Position numbers and translations under genes: made by a program
Notes under the pieces: model-generated
Told to the model about the DNA's origin: nothing
Seen by the model: only the letters and a program-made list of their open reading frames with translations
Database searches by the model: none
From: an uncultured bacterium
GTDB lineage: Bacteria > Planctomycetota > JAJSAM01 > JAJVHW01
Direction: 5' to 3'
Assembly: GCA_937996235.1 (NCBI GenBank)
Contig: CALKVK010000012.1
Location: 151,955-215,954, forward strand
Length of the DNA stretch: 64,000 nt
Part shown: positions 15,158 to 23,381 of the stretch, piece after piece
Layout: each line of letters begins with the position of its first letter
Numbering within the stretch: the first letter of the stretch is position 1

Positions 15158-18100
15158 GCCGGGAGCGCCTCGCCGTGCTCCATGTCGTCCTCCAGATCGT
15201 CCTCCATGTCGTGCTCCGCCTGCTGCGCCTCGGCGGGCGAGCCGGCCTCGACCGCGGGCTCCGCCGTCTCGGCCCAGTCCAGCTCGACGTCCACGTCGAG
15301 CGCGTCCGAGCCCGTCGTCTCCGCTTCGGTCGCCCCGGCCGCCGCCGCGGCCTCCTGCGCGCGACGGCGCCGCGACATGACGAACCCGATGGCGCCGCCG
15401 AGCACCGCGAGACCGATCCAGACGAGGAACGCCCAGCGCGCCACGTCCGCCATCCACGCCGTCGCGGCGGCGAGGGCGCGCAGTCCGAGCCACGTGCCCG
15501 CGCACGCCACGGCGACCACGACCAGCCGGCGCGGCGCGACGTCCACGGGCCGCAGCGCGCCGCGGCGTTCGTTGCGCACGTGGACGAGGAGCGCCGCCCC
15601 CGCCGCCGCGAGGAACGCGCCGCCGACGGCCGTGCGCAGCACGCCGGGACTCGCCGCGGGCGCGAGCACGTCGAGGCGCCACGCGAGCAGCGCGAGCCAG
15701 CCGAGCGGCACGAGGTGCGCGGCCGCCCACACCGGCGGCGCGTACCGCGGTGCGTCGCGCGCCGCGGCGGCGCGCTCGGATGCGGGACGTTCGTCCGCGA
15801 GCAGCGCCGAGACGACACGGTCCACCGGCAGCGCCGACAGCGCGCGCTCGAGTCGCCCGGGTGCGACGGCGTCGGCGTGACGTCGCGCGCACGCCGCGGT
15901 CCGCGCGAGCACGACGACGAGCACGAGCACCTCGACGACGAGGAGCGCACGCCAGTCGTCCCACGTCGCCGCGCGCGCCGCGTCGAGGACGGCGCCCGAC
16001 CCGCCGTGGTGGCCGAGCAGCGCGCCGACGTGCAGGAGCAGCAGCTCGGACGCGAAGAGCCACCAGCGTCCGCGCAGGTCGGACCGCGCCGCGGAAGCGC
16101 CGCACCCGAGCGCGTACACCGCGACGACCGGCATGACGACGTCTCCGACGCCGAGCTGGGCGAGGCCCCACCCGAGCGCCCACGCGACACCGAACGTGCA
16201 CGGCGGCGCAAGCCACCACGTGCGCTCGGGACGCCGCTGCGCATCCGCCGACGCGGCACGCGGAGCGCGCCGCAGCAGCGCGGCGACGGAGCGTCGCACG
16301 CGCACGCCGAGGCCGTCGTCGGCGAACCCCAGGAACACCGTGTCGCGCAGCGCGTCCGCGTCCGGGTCGTCGGCCGTGGCCGAGCGGCGCCGCGCCTCGG
16401 CGAGGCGGCGCAGCCACGGACGCTCCTCGACCGCCACCTCGAGAGCGTCCGGGTCGGACGCGGACGCCGGGACGAGCCACGCGAGGAAGCTCGCACGGAT
16501 CTCGCGCGCGAGCGGCTCGGGGAGCGCTTCGGTCAGGTGGCGCCGCAGCCAGTCCGGGAAGACGCCCGCGCGCATCCACGGCAGCCGCACCAGCCGCGTG
16601 AGGTCGGCGGACGTCCACGCGTCGGAGCCGTCGGTGTGCGCGAAGACCAGGTCGCCGAGCCGCTGGGTGAGGCCGTGGTGCACCTGCGGGTACACGGCGC
16701 ACGCGCAGAGCCATGCGTACGTCTGCGGTCCGAGATACGCGCGCAGTTCCGCCAGCACGCGCGCGACCTCGTGCTCGGGCGGCGACCCCGACGCGAGCCA
16801 GCGCTCCGCGCCGGCGCGCAGCGTGGGCGGGAACGCGGCGCGCCCGCCCGCGCCGCGGTGCGCGTCGAACGCGGCGAGGTCGCCGGGCGCCGCCGCGCGC
16901 GCCGGGGTCTCGAGGGCCGCGACCGCGAGACCGTCGGCGAGGACGGCGCGCTCCTCGTGCGACCACTCGTCGCGCGCGGCCGGGACCACGGCAGAGCGTT
17001 GCGCCCACGCGTCGAGCCCCGCGAGCCACGGTGCCGCGCCGCCGCGCGGATCCCGGAACGTGGACGCCTCCGCGAACACCAGCAGCCGCCGGTCGCGCAG
17101 GCGTCCGACGAGGTCGTCGAGCCGCTCGGCGCGCTCCCCGCCGCGGCGCCGCACGACGCGCGGATCGCGCGAGAACTCGAAGCGCTCGACGTGCACGCCC
17201 TCCGACTCCAGACGGTCGAGCACGGCTGCGACGTGGTCGGCCTGCGCGTCGGCGGCGCTGCGCCGATCGACGAGCGCGACGTACTCCGGCGTCTGCGGAC
17301 GCGAGCGCAGGACGGGCGTCGGCAGGCCGCCCGCGGCGACGGTGCGCTCCACGCTGCGTTCGACGTCGAGGTCGCCGGTCACGACGTCGGCGTGTGTGCG
17401 CAGGCGCGCGATGTCGGCGCGCAGCGTCGGGGCCACCGCGGAGCCGCGCGTGTGCTGCGGCACGGTCAGGAAGGCCGGCCGCGCGTCGTCCGCGACGACG
17501 CCGCGCCGCACGTAGGCGCGCGCGATTCCGCGGCGCACGACGACGCCGACCAGGAACACGCCCGCCAGCGCGGCCACGAACGGCAGCGGCGACGGCGCGG
17601 GCGCGCCCACGCGCCACACGCGCAGCGTGCCGTCGAGCGACGACGTCGCGATGAACGCACCGTCGGGGCTGAAACGCGCGTCGGTCACGGCTCCCGTGTG
17701 ACCGAGCAGCACGCGCTCGAGGGCGCCGGTCCGGGCGTCCCAGACGCGGGCCGTCATGTCGGCGCTCGCGGTGACGATGCGCGTGCCGTCGGGACTCCAG
17801 TCGCCTCCCGTCACCCAGCCGTCGTGTCCGCGCAGCGCCACCACGGCGCCGTTCGTCACGTCGTAGATCCGCGCGACGTCGTCGGTGCGCGTGACCAACA
17901 GGGAGACGGAGTCCGGCGAGAACGCGATGGTCGCCAGGTCGCCGCGCGGTCCGGACCACGCCCGCGCCTGCGACCCGGTACCTGCGTCGAAGGTCCGAAG
18001 CGTGCCGTCCTCCGCGACTGCGGCGATCCAGTCGCCCGACGGACTCCACGCCACGGCGTGAGCAGGCGATCCACCAGTCGGCAGATCTGCAGCGGTGCTG

Positions 18101-20148
18101 CCCGTCACAGCATCGACCACGCGCACGAGCGCGTCGTCGCACGCAGCCGCGATTCGTCCGCCGTCCGGGCTCCACGCGATGTCCTTGGCGCCCTCCATCG
18201 ACGAGAGCCAGCGGACCTCGGCGCCTGTCCGACCGTCGCAAACGTGGACGGTCGCAGTGTCGGAGAGCGCGATCTGCCCGCCGTCCGGGCGGAAGCGTAC
18301 TCGCCAAACGATCCTCCAGCGACCGGTCAGGGGACTGCTGGAGGCGCCCGTGCGCGTATCGAACAGCGCGTACGTCGCCAGACGGGATCCGTCCGGGCTC
18401 CACGCCGCATCCACCACAGGGAGTTCGTGCGGGCCGACATGCACGACCGCATCCGCGCCCGCCGCTGCGAAGATGGACGCGGCGCCGCGGACGGAGAGCG
18501 CCGCGATCCTCGTTCCGTCCGGACTCCAGCGAAGTCCGCGCAGCCGGTCCGATCCGGGCGTCGAGCGCCACGTGACTGCGTCCTCGAGGTGGGTCACGTC
18601 GAAGAGCGTGGCCGACGGGGACTCGCCGACGACCACGCGTCTGCCGTCCGCGGCCCAGGCGACGGCGACTGCGCCAGCCGTCTCCGCCGCGGTGCTGCGC
18701 GAGTCCAGCTCTCCCAGTTGCTCTCCCGTCACCGTGTCCCAAACCCGGGCCCCGGCATCCGACGCCGTCGCGATCCGTGTTCCGTCCGGGCTGAACGAAC
18801 ACGCGCTGACGACGCCGTCGGGGCTGGAGAGCTCGACGCTCGGTGCATCGCCGCTCACGGGCCAGACGCGTGCACCCTGATCCGCATACGCGACGAACCG
18901 GCTGCCATCTGCGCTCCACGACGCTCCGTGCAGCATGCCGCGCTGGATCTCGACCTCCGCCACGGTCACCGGCGCCGGGCCCTCCACGTCCCACACGCGC
19001 ACCGTGCCGCCCTCGGACGCGACGAGCAGCCGGCGCGTGCCGGCGTGCCACGCGATCGCGCGGATCGGGAGCGGATGCGCCTGCAGCGCAGCGAACTCCG
19101 GCTGTTCCTGCGACGCGCTCCAGAGCCGCACGCTGCCGTCCTCGCAGCCCGTCGCCACGCGGCCGCCCGACAGCCACGACACGGCGGTGACCGGGGACGC
19201 GCACTCGAGGACGCTCGCGGTCGTCCCGTCCGCAGCGCTCCAGACACGGGCCGTGCCGTCGTCGGAGCCGCTGACGACGTGTGTCCCCGCCGCGTTCCAC
19301 TCCGCCGCACGCACACGTCCCGTGTGCTCTGCGTACCCGACCACGTTCCGACCCGACTCGACGTCCCACACGCGCGCCGTCCCGTCCTCGGACGCCGTCA
19401 GCACGCGCGTGCCGTCGGGACTCCACGCGGCCTGCGTCAGCCGCTTCGAGTGGCCGGCGAGGACCGCATCGCAGCCGCCGTCGAGGTCCCAGAGACGAGC
19501 CGTGCCGTCGTCCGAACCGGTCAACAGGTGCTGCCCCTGCGGCGAGAACGAGACGAACGTGACCGCGGACTCGTGGCCGAGGAGCACGGGCGGCGACCAG
19601 CGCGAGCGGGTCCGCTCCACGTCCACGACCTGGAAGTCCGCCGACGACGTCGCCGGCGGCGGCTCGACTCCGACCGATCGAACGACCTGCTGCGGCGGTC
19701 CCGGCTCCGGCTCGACGACGGGGTCGGACTGCGGCGGCGTGGGCCGGAACACGTCGAGCGCCCAGAGCGCTGCGACGCCAAGGGCGAGCACGACGAGCAC
19801 CGCGAGCGCGACGCGCACCGTGCGCGATCCCGGGGCGGGCGTCCGCGGCGGCGCGCGTCGCGCGGGCCCCCTGCCACGGTCCGCGGTCGGTGCGACCGCG
19901 GGTGCGCCGCCGCGCCGCAGGCGCTCGCGCAGGTCGCGCTGCTCGTGCGGCGAGCGCGCGATCAGCGGCGCGAGCCAGTCGGCGACGTCGTCCGGCGTCT
20001 CCCCCGCGGCGCCGCGTGCGACGAGCGCGAGGAACGCCTCCTGCACGACCAGGTGCTCCTCGACGCCGACGCCCCAGCCCTCGCGCCGCAGCTCGCGCAG
20101 GAGCGCGTGCAGCGCGGCGAGGCGCTCGGAGTCGGCGGGACCGCTCAC
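15154..20148 (-). CDS. Giant WD40-propeller / vWA-like / multi-pass membrane protein
   Basis: 1664 residues. Order: an N-terminal helical domain of about 80 residues (similar in size and character to effector-associated domains), TM at about 112-133, a WD40 region from about 185 to 845 with some 14-15 blades (FSPDGTRIAT...DGTARVWD), TM at about 853-873, a vWA-like domain around 950-1035 (EYVALVDRRSAAD, then LLVFAEAS) without a canonical metal site, helical segments to 1305, and many TMs to about 1560. The C-terminus is acidic. GTG start coupled to the MoxR gene by GTGA. By family precedent it would be the membrane scaffold and sensor served by the ATPase. Topology is inferred. Confidence 0.85.
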   Translation of the reverse strand: MSGPADSERLAALHALLRELRREGWGVGVEEHLVVQEAFLALVARGAAGETPDDVADWLAPLIARSPHEQRDLRERLRRGGAPAVAPTADRGRGPARRAPPRTPAPGSRTVRVALAVLVVLALGVAALWALDVFRPTPPQSDPVVEPEPGPPQQVVRSVGVEPPPATSSADFQVVDVERTRSRWSPPVLLGHESAVTFVSFSPQGQHLLTGSDDGTARLWDLDGGCDAVLAGHSKRLTQAAWSPDGTRVLTASEDGTARVWDVESGRNVVGYAEHTGRVRAAEWNAAGTHVVSGSDDGTARVWSAADGTTASVLECASPVTAVSWLSGGRVATGCEDGSVRLWSASQEQPEFAALQAHPLPIRAIAWHAGTRRLLVASEGGTVRVWDVEGPAPVTVAEVEIQRGMLHGASWSADGSRFVAYADQGARVWPVSGDAPSVELSSPDGVVSACSFSPDGTRIATASDAGARVWDTVTGEQLGELDSRSTAAETAGAVAVAWAADGRRVVVGESPSATLFDVTHLEDAVTWRSTPGSDRLRGLRWSPDGTRIAALSVRGAASIFAAAGADAVVHVGPHELPVVDAAWSPDGSRLATYALFDTRTGASSSPLTGRWRIVWRVRFRPDGGQIALSDTATVHVCDGRTGAEVRWLSSMEGAKDIAWSPDGGRIAAACDDALVRVVDAVTGSTAADLPTGGSPAHAVAWSPSGDWIAAVAEDGTLRTFDAGTGSQARAWSGPRGDLATIAFSPDSVSLLVTRTDDVARIYDVTNGAVVALRGHDGWVTGGDWSPDGTRIVTASADMTARVWDARTGALERVLLGHTGAVTDARFSPDGAFIATSSLDGTLRVWRVGAPAPSPLPFVAALAGVFLVGVVVRRGIARAYVRRGVVADDARPAFLTVPQHTRGSAVAPTLRADIARLRTHADVVTGDLDVERSVERTVAAGGLPTPVLRSRPQTPEYVALVDRRSAADAQADHVAAVLDRLESEGVHVERFEFSRDPRVVRRRGGERAERLDDLVGRLRDRRLLVFAEASTFRDPRGGAAPWLAGLDAWAQRSAVVPAARDEWSHEERAVLADGLAVAALETPARAAAPGDLAAFDAHRGAGGRAAFPPTLRAGAERWLASGSPPEHEVARVLAELRAYLGPQTYAWLCACAVYPQVHHGLTQRLGDLVFAHTDGSDAWTSADLTRLVRLPWMRAGVFPDWLRRHLTEALPEPLAREIRASFLAWLVPASASDPDALEVAVEERPWLRRLAEARRRSATADDPDADALRDTVFLGFADDGLGVRVRRSVAALLRRAPRAASADAQRRPERTWWLAPPCTFGVAWALGWGLAQLGVGDVVMPVVAVYALGCGASAARSDLRGRWWLFASELLLLHVGALLGHHGGSGAVLDAARAATWDDWRALLVVEVLVLVVVLARTAACARRHADAVAPGRLERALSALPVDRVVSALLADERPASERAAAARDAPRYAPPVWAAAHLVPLGWLALLAWRLDVLAPAASPGVLRTAVGGAFLAAAGAALLVHVRNERRGALRPVDVAPRRLVVVAVACAGTWLGLRALAAATAWMADVARWAFLVWIGLAVLGGAIGFVMSRRRRAQEAAAAAGATEAETTGSDALDVDVELDWAETAEPAVEAGSPAEAQQAEHDMEDDLEDDMEHGEALPA

Positions 20149-21140
20149 GCGCCCCCGCGCCCCGCCTTCCACGTCGCGAAGATGCGACGCGCCGCCGCGA
20201 GATCCTCCTGGCCCTTCACGAGCGTTCCGAGGTCGCCGTCGGCCGACGCGGCGAGCGGGTTCGCGACGCCTTCCCCGGCGGAGCGCCGCAGCGCGGCGAG
20301 CCAGTCGATGAGCTCGGACGTCGCCGGCGGCTTGCGCAGGGGCGGCCGCGCGTCGCGCAGCGCACGGAAGAGCGCGAGCGCGTCCTTCACGAAGGCGCTG
20401 CCGGGCGCCGCCCAGGAGCCGAGGCGGCTCACGAGGATCTCGCCGAGGCGCTCCTCGTCGGGGAACTCGATGTGGTGGTAGACGCAGCGGCGCAGGAACG
20501 CGTCCGGCAGGTTGCGCTCGGAGTTGCTCGTCACGATGACGATCGGGCGCAGCGCGGGGTCCGCGGCGATCGCCGCGATGCCGAGCTCCGCCACGCGGAA
20601 CTCCATCCGCTCGATCTCGGCGAGCAGGTCGTTCGGGAAGTCGCGCGGCGCCTTGTCGACCTCGTCGATCAGCACGACGCTGCGCCGCGGACCGTCGTGT
20701 GCGAACTCCGACGGCAGCCACGTCGCGACCTCGCCCGACTCGCGCGACAGCAGCACCGCGCGGCCGAGCGCCTCGTAGCGCAGGAAGCGCAGCCCGTCGG
20801 CGAGCGAGCTCCCGCCCGCGTCGCGCGCGTGGAAGCGGCCGAGCGCGTCGTACGTGTAGAAGAGGTGCCGCGCCTCGCTCGTCGACTTCGTGTCGAAGCG
20901 CAGCGGCGCGCCGAGCCGCAGCTCCCACGCCACGCTGTAGGCGAGCTGCGTCTTGCCGGTGCCCGGTTCGCCGGTGAGCAGCAGCGGGCGGCCGAGCAGG
21001 ATCGCGAGGTCCACGGCGCGGCGCAGCCGCGCGTCCACGCGGTAGCCGGCGGGGTCCTCCGCACGCGCGCGATCGACGGACGGCAGGTCGACGGCCGGCG
21101 CCTCGCGACGCTCGCCGCTCCCGCGGTAGATCATGTCCAT
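20145..21140 (-). CDS. MoxR-family AAA+ ATPase
   Basis: 331 residues. Walker A GEPGTGKT (57-64), Walker B VVLIDE (155-160), sensor-1 TSNSE (Asn206) and an Arg-finger region FLRRC are all present, so it should be an active ATPase. MoxR ATPases act as chaperone-like remodelers of vWA-containing partners, and the next gene supplies a vWA-like domain. ATG has GGAGG upstream and lies 13 bases after the DUF4062 gene stop. Stop overlaps the giant gene's GTG. No fused vWA domain here. Confidence 0.93.
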   Translation of the reverse strand: MDMIYRGSGERREAPAVDLPSVDRARAEDPAGYRVDARLRRAVDLAILLGRPLLLTGEPGTGKTQLAYSVAWELRLGAPLRFDTKSTSEARHLFYTYDALGRFHARDAGGSSLADGLRFLRYEALGRAVLLSRESGEVATWLPSEFAHDGPRRSVVLIDEVDKAPRDFPNDLLAEIERMEFRVAELGIAAIAADPALRPIVIVTSNSERNLPDAFLRRCVYHHIEFPDEERLGEILVSRLGSWAAPGSAFVKDALALFRALRDARPPLRKPPATSELIDWLAALRRSAGEGVANPLAASADGDLGTLVKGQEDLAAARRIFATWKAGRGGA

Positions 21141-21153
21141 GGGCAGTCCTCCG

Positions 21154-22404
21154 TCATCCAGGGGTGCGGAGCCTCTCGCGCAGGATGCGGCTCAGCGCCT
21201 GCGCGACCGGATCGAGCGGCGAGCGCTGCGTCGCCGGCAGGGCTCGCGCGAGGTCCTGCTCGGGCAGGCGCCGCTGCTGCAGCAGCCCGAGCACGCGCGG
21301 ATGCCGCGCCCACGCGGTCACGTCGGCGAAGTCCACGTCGTCGAGCTCGGGCAGCAGCGCGACACGGCCGCCCGCCGCGTGACGCCGCGCGAGGTCCGTG
21401 AGAGACGCGCGGACGCCGTCCGCGAGCTTTCTGTCCCGTTCGTCGAAGCGCACCCACGGCACGACGACGGCCGGCGCCGTGCGGTGCACGGGCGCCCACG
21501 CGGCGAGGCGCGAGACCACGGCATCGAGGCAGCGCGGCGTCGCGTCCGCGTCCCAGCGGCAGAACGGCACCTCGCTGGTCACGAGCAGCGCGCTCGGCCA
21601 CGCGCCGGCGGCGTCCGCGGCGGCGGCGTGGCCGCGCGCGCCGAGCGCCTCCGCGAGGCGCTGCTCGAAGCGGCGCACGCACGCCGCGGGGTCCGTCTCG
21701 CGCGGCCACTCCACGTCCACCGCGTGCACGACGTCGCCCGCAGGTGCCGACGCGAAGTCCGCGAGCAGCTCGTCGCGCACGCGGTCCAGGAACTGCTCGT
21801 GCGCCTGGGCGAAGCGGCCGTGCAGCAGCCAGACGAACGGCCGCGACACGTCGAGGGCGGGAACCGCGGCGAGGTCGCGCAGCGCGTCGCGTTGCGGCGT
21901 CCGGTCGCACAGGTAGGGCAGCGCCGGCGGCACGGGGTCGTGGCTCCCGATCGCGGTGTTCAGGTCCGCGAGGACGTCGCTGTGGAGCGCTTCGACCGTG
22001 GCGAACGGCTTCGACGTGTGCCGCTGGCAGATGAGAGCGCGAAACGCCCGCGCCCGCTCGGCCTCGGCACGGCCGAACCCCAGGAAGCCGGCGCGCGGCT
22101 CGGCCTCCGTGTGGAAGAACAGCATCTGCTCGACGTCCGCGGCGCACGCGGTCTCGTACTCGAGATGGGTGATGCTGCGCCCTTCGTGGCCGTCGGGCAC
22201 CCAGCCGTAGCGGCGTCCCAGCAGCAGGACGAACGCGTCACAGTTCCGCACGTCGGTGGTGCACTTCGCGACGACCGTGCGCCTGTCGGATCCGTAGTCC
22301 TCCATGCCGATCGGCTGGTGGCCGAGGCGCAGGATGGCCGCGCGCACCGCCGCCCGCGCCTCGCGCAGGTCCTGGAACGTCGAGGAGACGTACACGCGAG
22401 CCAC
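21154..22404 (-). CDS. DUF4062 domain fused to iSTAND-like NTPase-fold region
   Basis: 416 residues. The first ~100 are a textbook DUF4062 domain: VYVSSTFQDLREARAAV, the GHQPIGMEDYGSD stretch and CDAFVLLLGRRYG, a TIR/NDT-like nucleotide-binding fold. From about 178 the pattern LPYLCDRTPQRDAL followed by VWLLHGRFAQAHEQFLDRV matches inactive STAND (iSTAND) domains, where the P-loop glycine-lysine is replaced (LLHG, no GKT/S). Such proteins are known components of predicted NTP-dependent conflict systems with MoxR, CHAT and FGE partners. Exact role is unknown; signal recognition or nucleotide sensing is plausible. Confidence 0.85.
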   Translation of the reverse strand: MARVYVSSTFQDLREARAAVRAAILRLGHQPIGMEDYGSDRRTVVAKCTTDVRNCDAFVLLLGRRYGWVPDGHEGRSITHLEYETACAADVEQMLFFHTEAEPRAGFLGFGRAEAERARAFRALICQRHTSKPFATVEALHSDVLADLNTAIGSHDPVPPALPYLCDRTPQRDALRDLAAVPALDVSRPFVWLLHGRFAQAHEQFLDRVRDELLADFASAPAGDVVHAVDVEWPRETDPAACVRRFEQRLAEALGARGHAAAADAAGAWPSALLVTSEVPFCRWDADATPRCLDAVVSRLAAWAPVHRTAPAVVVPWVRFDERDRKLADGVRASLTDLARRHAAGGRVALLPELDDVDFADVTAWARHPRVLGLLQQRRLPEQDLARALPATQRSPLDPVAQALSRILRERLRTPG

Positions 22405-22447
22405 GGGGGGCGAACCTCCTGCGCGCGCCGAGGGCGGCGCGCTCCCT

Positions 22448-23350
22448 TCAGAGTCCGAGTCTGTCGCGCAGCCGGGCGACGACCGCCGGCTGTGCGAGGT
22501 ACTGCGCGATGCCGTGGCGCCAGGCGCCGGAGTTCGAGACGCGCACGTCCGCGACCGTCTCCTCGCCGTCGGCGAGGTAGTCGTTCGCGAGCACGGTGTC
22601 GAAGCCGCACACGGGATCGAGCCGGTCGTAGACGTTCGTCCACGCGCCGAGTGCGAGCTTCGCGCTCGGGTACGCGGTGTCGTACTCCCACGCGTCGCCG
22701 AAGCCGTCCTGCACCTCGGACAGGCCGAGCGGGCTGCCGATCGTGAACAGCGCCGCGACGCCGGGCGTGTCGGCCACGTGCCGCAGGCAGTCGTACGCGA
22801 TCACGGTGCCCATGCTGTGCGAGACGACGACGTGCGGCCCGGCCGCCGGGGGGACCGCGCGCAGAGCGGCGACGAAGCGCTGCCGGATCTCGCGCCGGAC
22901 GCGGTACGTGACGCCGGGGCGCGGCCGCGACTCGGCGTCGTAGAGGTAGTGGTGGCAGTCGCGCAGGAGCCGCCGCATGAGGATTTTCTCGAGGAAGTGC
23001 GGCAGCGGGACCGCGCGCTCGGACGCCGCGGCGAACGTCGCCCCGCCCTCGCGGATCGCCTCCTCCGCGAGCTCCTCGGTGCGGCGGCGGAGCGCGGCGA
23101 CGAACGCGCGCTCGACGACGTCCGCACCGACTGCGAGCAGCTCGTCCTCCTCCGGCGCCGCGCCGCGCTGCGCCGGGTCCTCGGCCTCGGGCCGCGCGTA
23201 GAGCACGTCGGCCCAGTACACCATCGAGCTCGTCACGCCGCGCGCCGACAGGTCGAGCCCGCCCTGGCGCAGCGCCGCGAGCCACTCCGCGAGGAGCACG
23301 TCCTGCGGCGGCTTGTTCAGGAGTCCGTGGACGAACGTCACGTGGGGCAT
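22448..23350 (-). CDS. Alpha/beta hydrolase
   Basis: 300 residues. Oxyanion segment VTFVHGLL (4-11), nucleophile elbow VVSHSMGTV with Ser179, acid in NVYDRLDP (Asp242 or 245) and His279 (AWRHG) complete a credible triad. A long helical lid region covers about 65-150. No signal peptide, so it acts in the cytosol. The sequence resembles serine hydrolases and lipases associated with CHAT and STAND clusters. The next upstream gene also carries hydrolase domains, pointing to a lipid or peptide substrate in the system. ATG has GGAGG upstream. Confidence 0.9.
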   Translation of the reverse strand: MPHVTFVHGLLNKPPQDVLLAEWLAALRQGGLDLSARGVTSSMVYWADVLYARPEAEDPAQRGAAPEEDELLAVGADVVERAFVAALRRRTEELAEEAIREGGATFAAASERAVPLPHFLEKILMRRLLRDCHHYLYDAESRPRPGVTYRVRREIRQRFVAALRAVPPAAGPHVVVSHSMGTVIAYDCLRHVADTPGVAALFTIGSPLGLSEVQDGFGDAWEYDTAYPSAKLALGAWTNVYDRLDPVCGFDTVLANDYLADGEETVADVRVSNSGAWRHGIAQYLAQPAVVARLRDRLGL

Positions 23351-23381
23351 GGGGTCCTCCGGGATGGCGTGGCGGCGCGCG

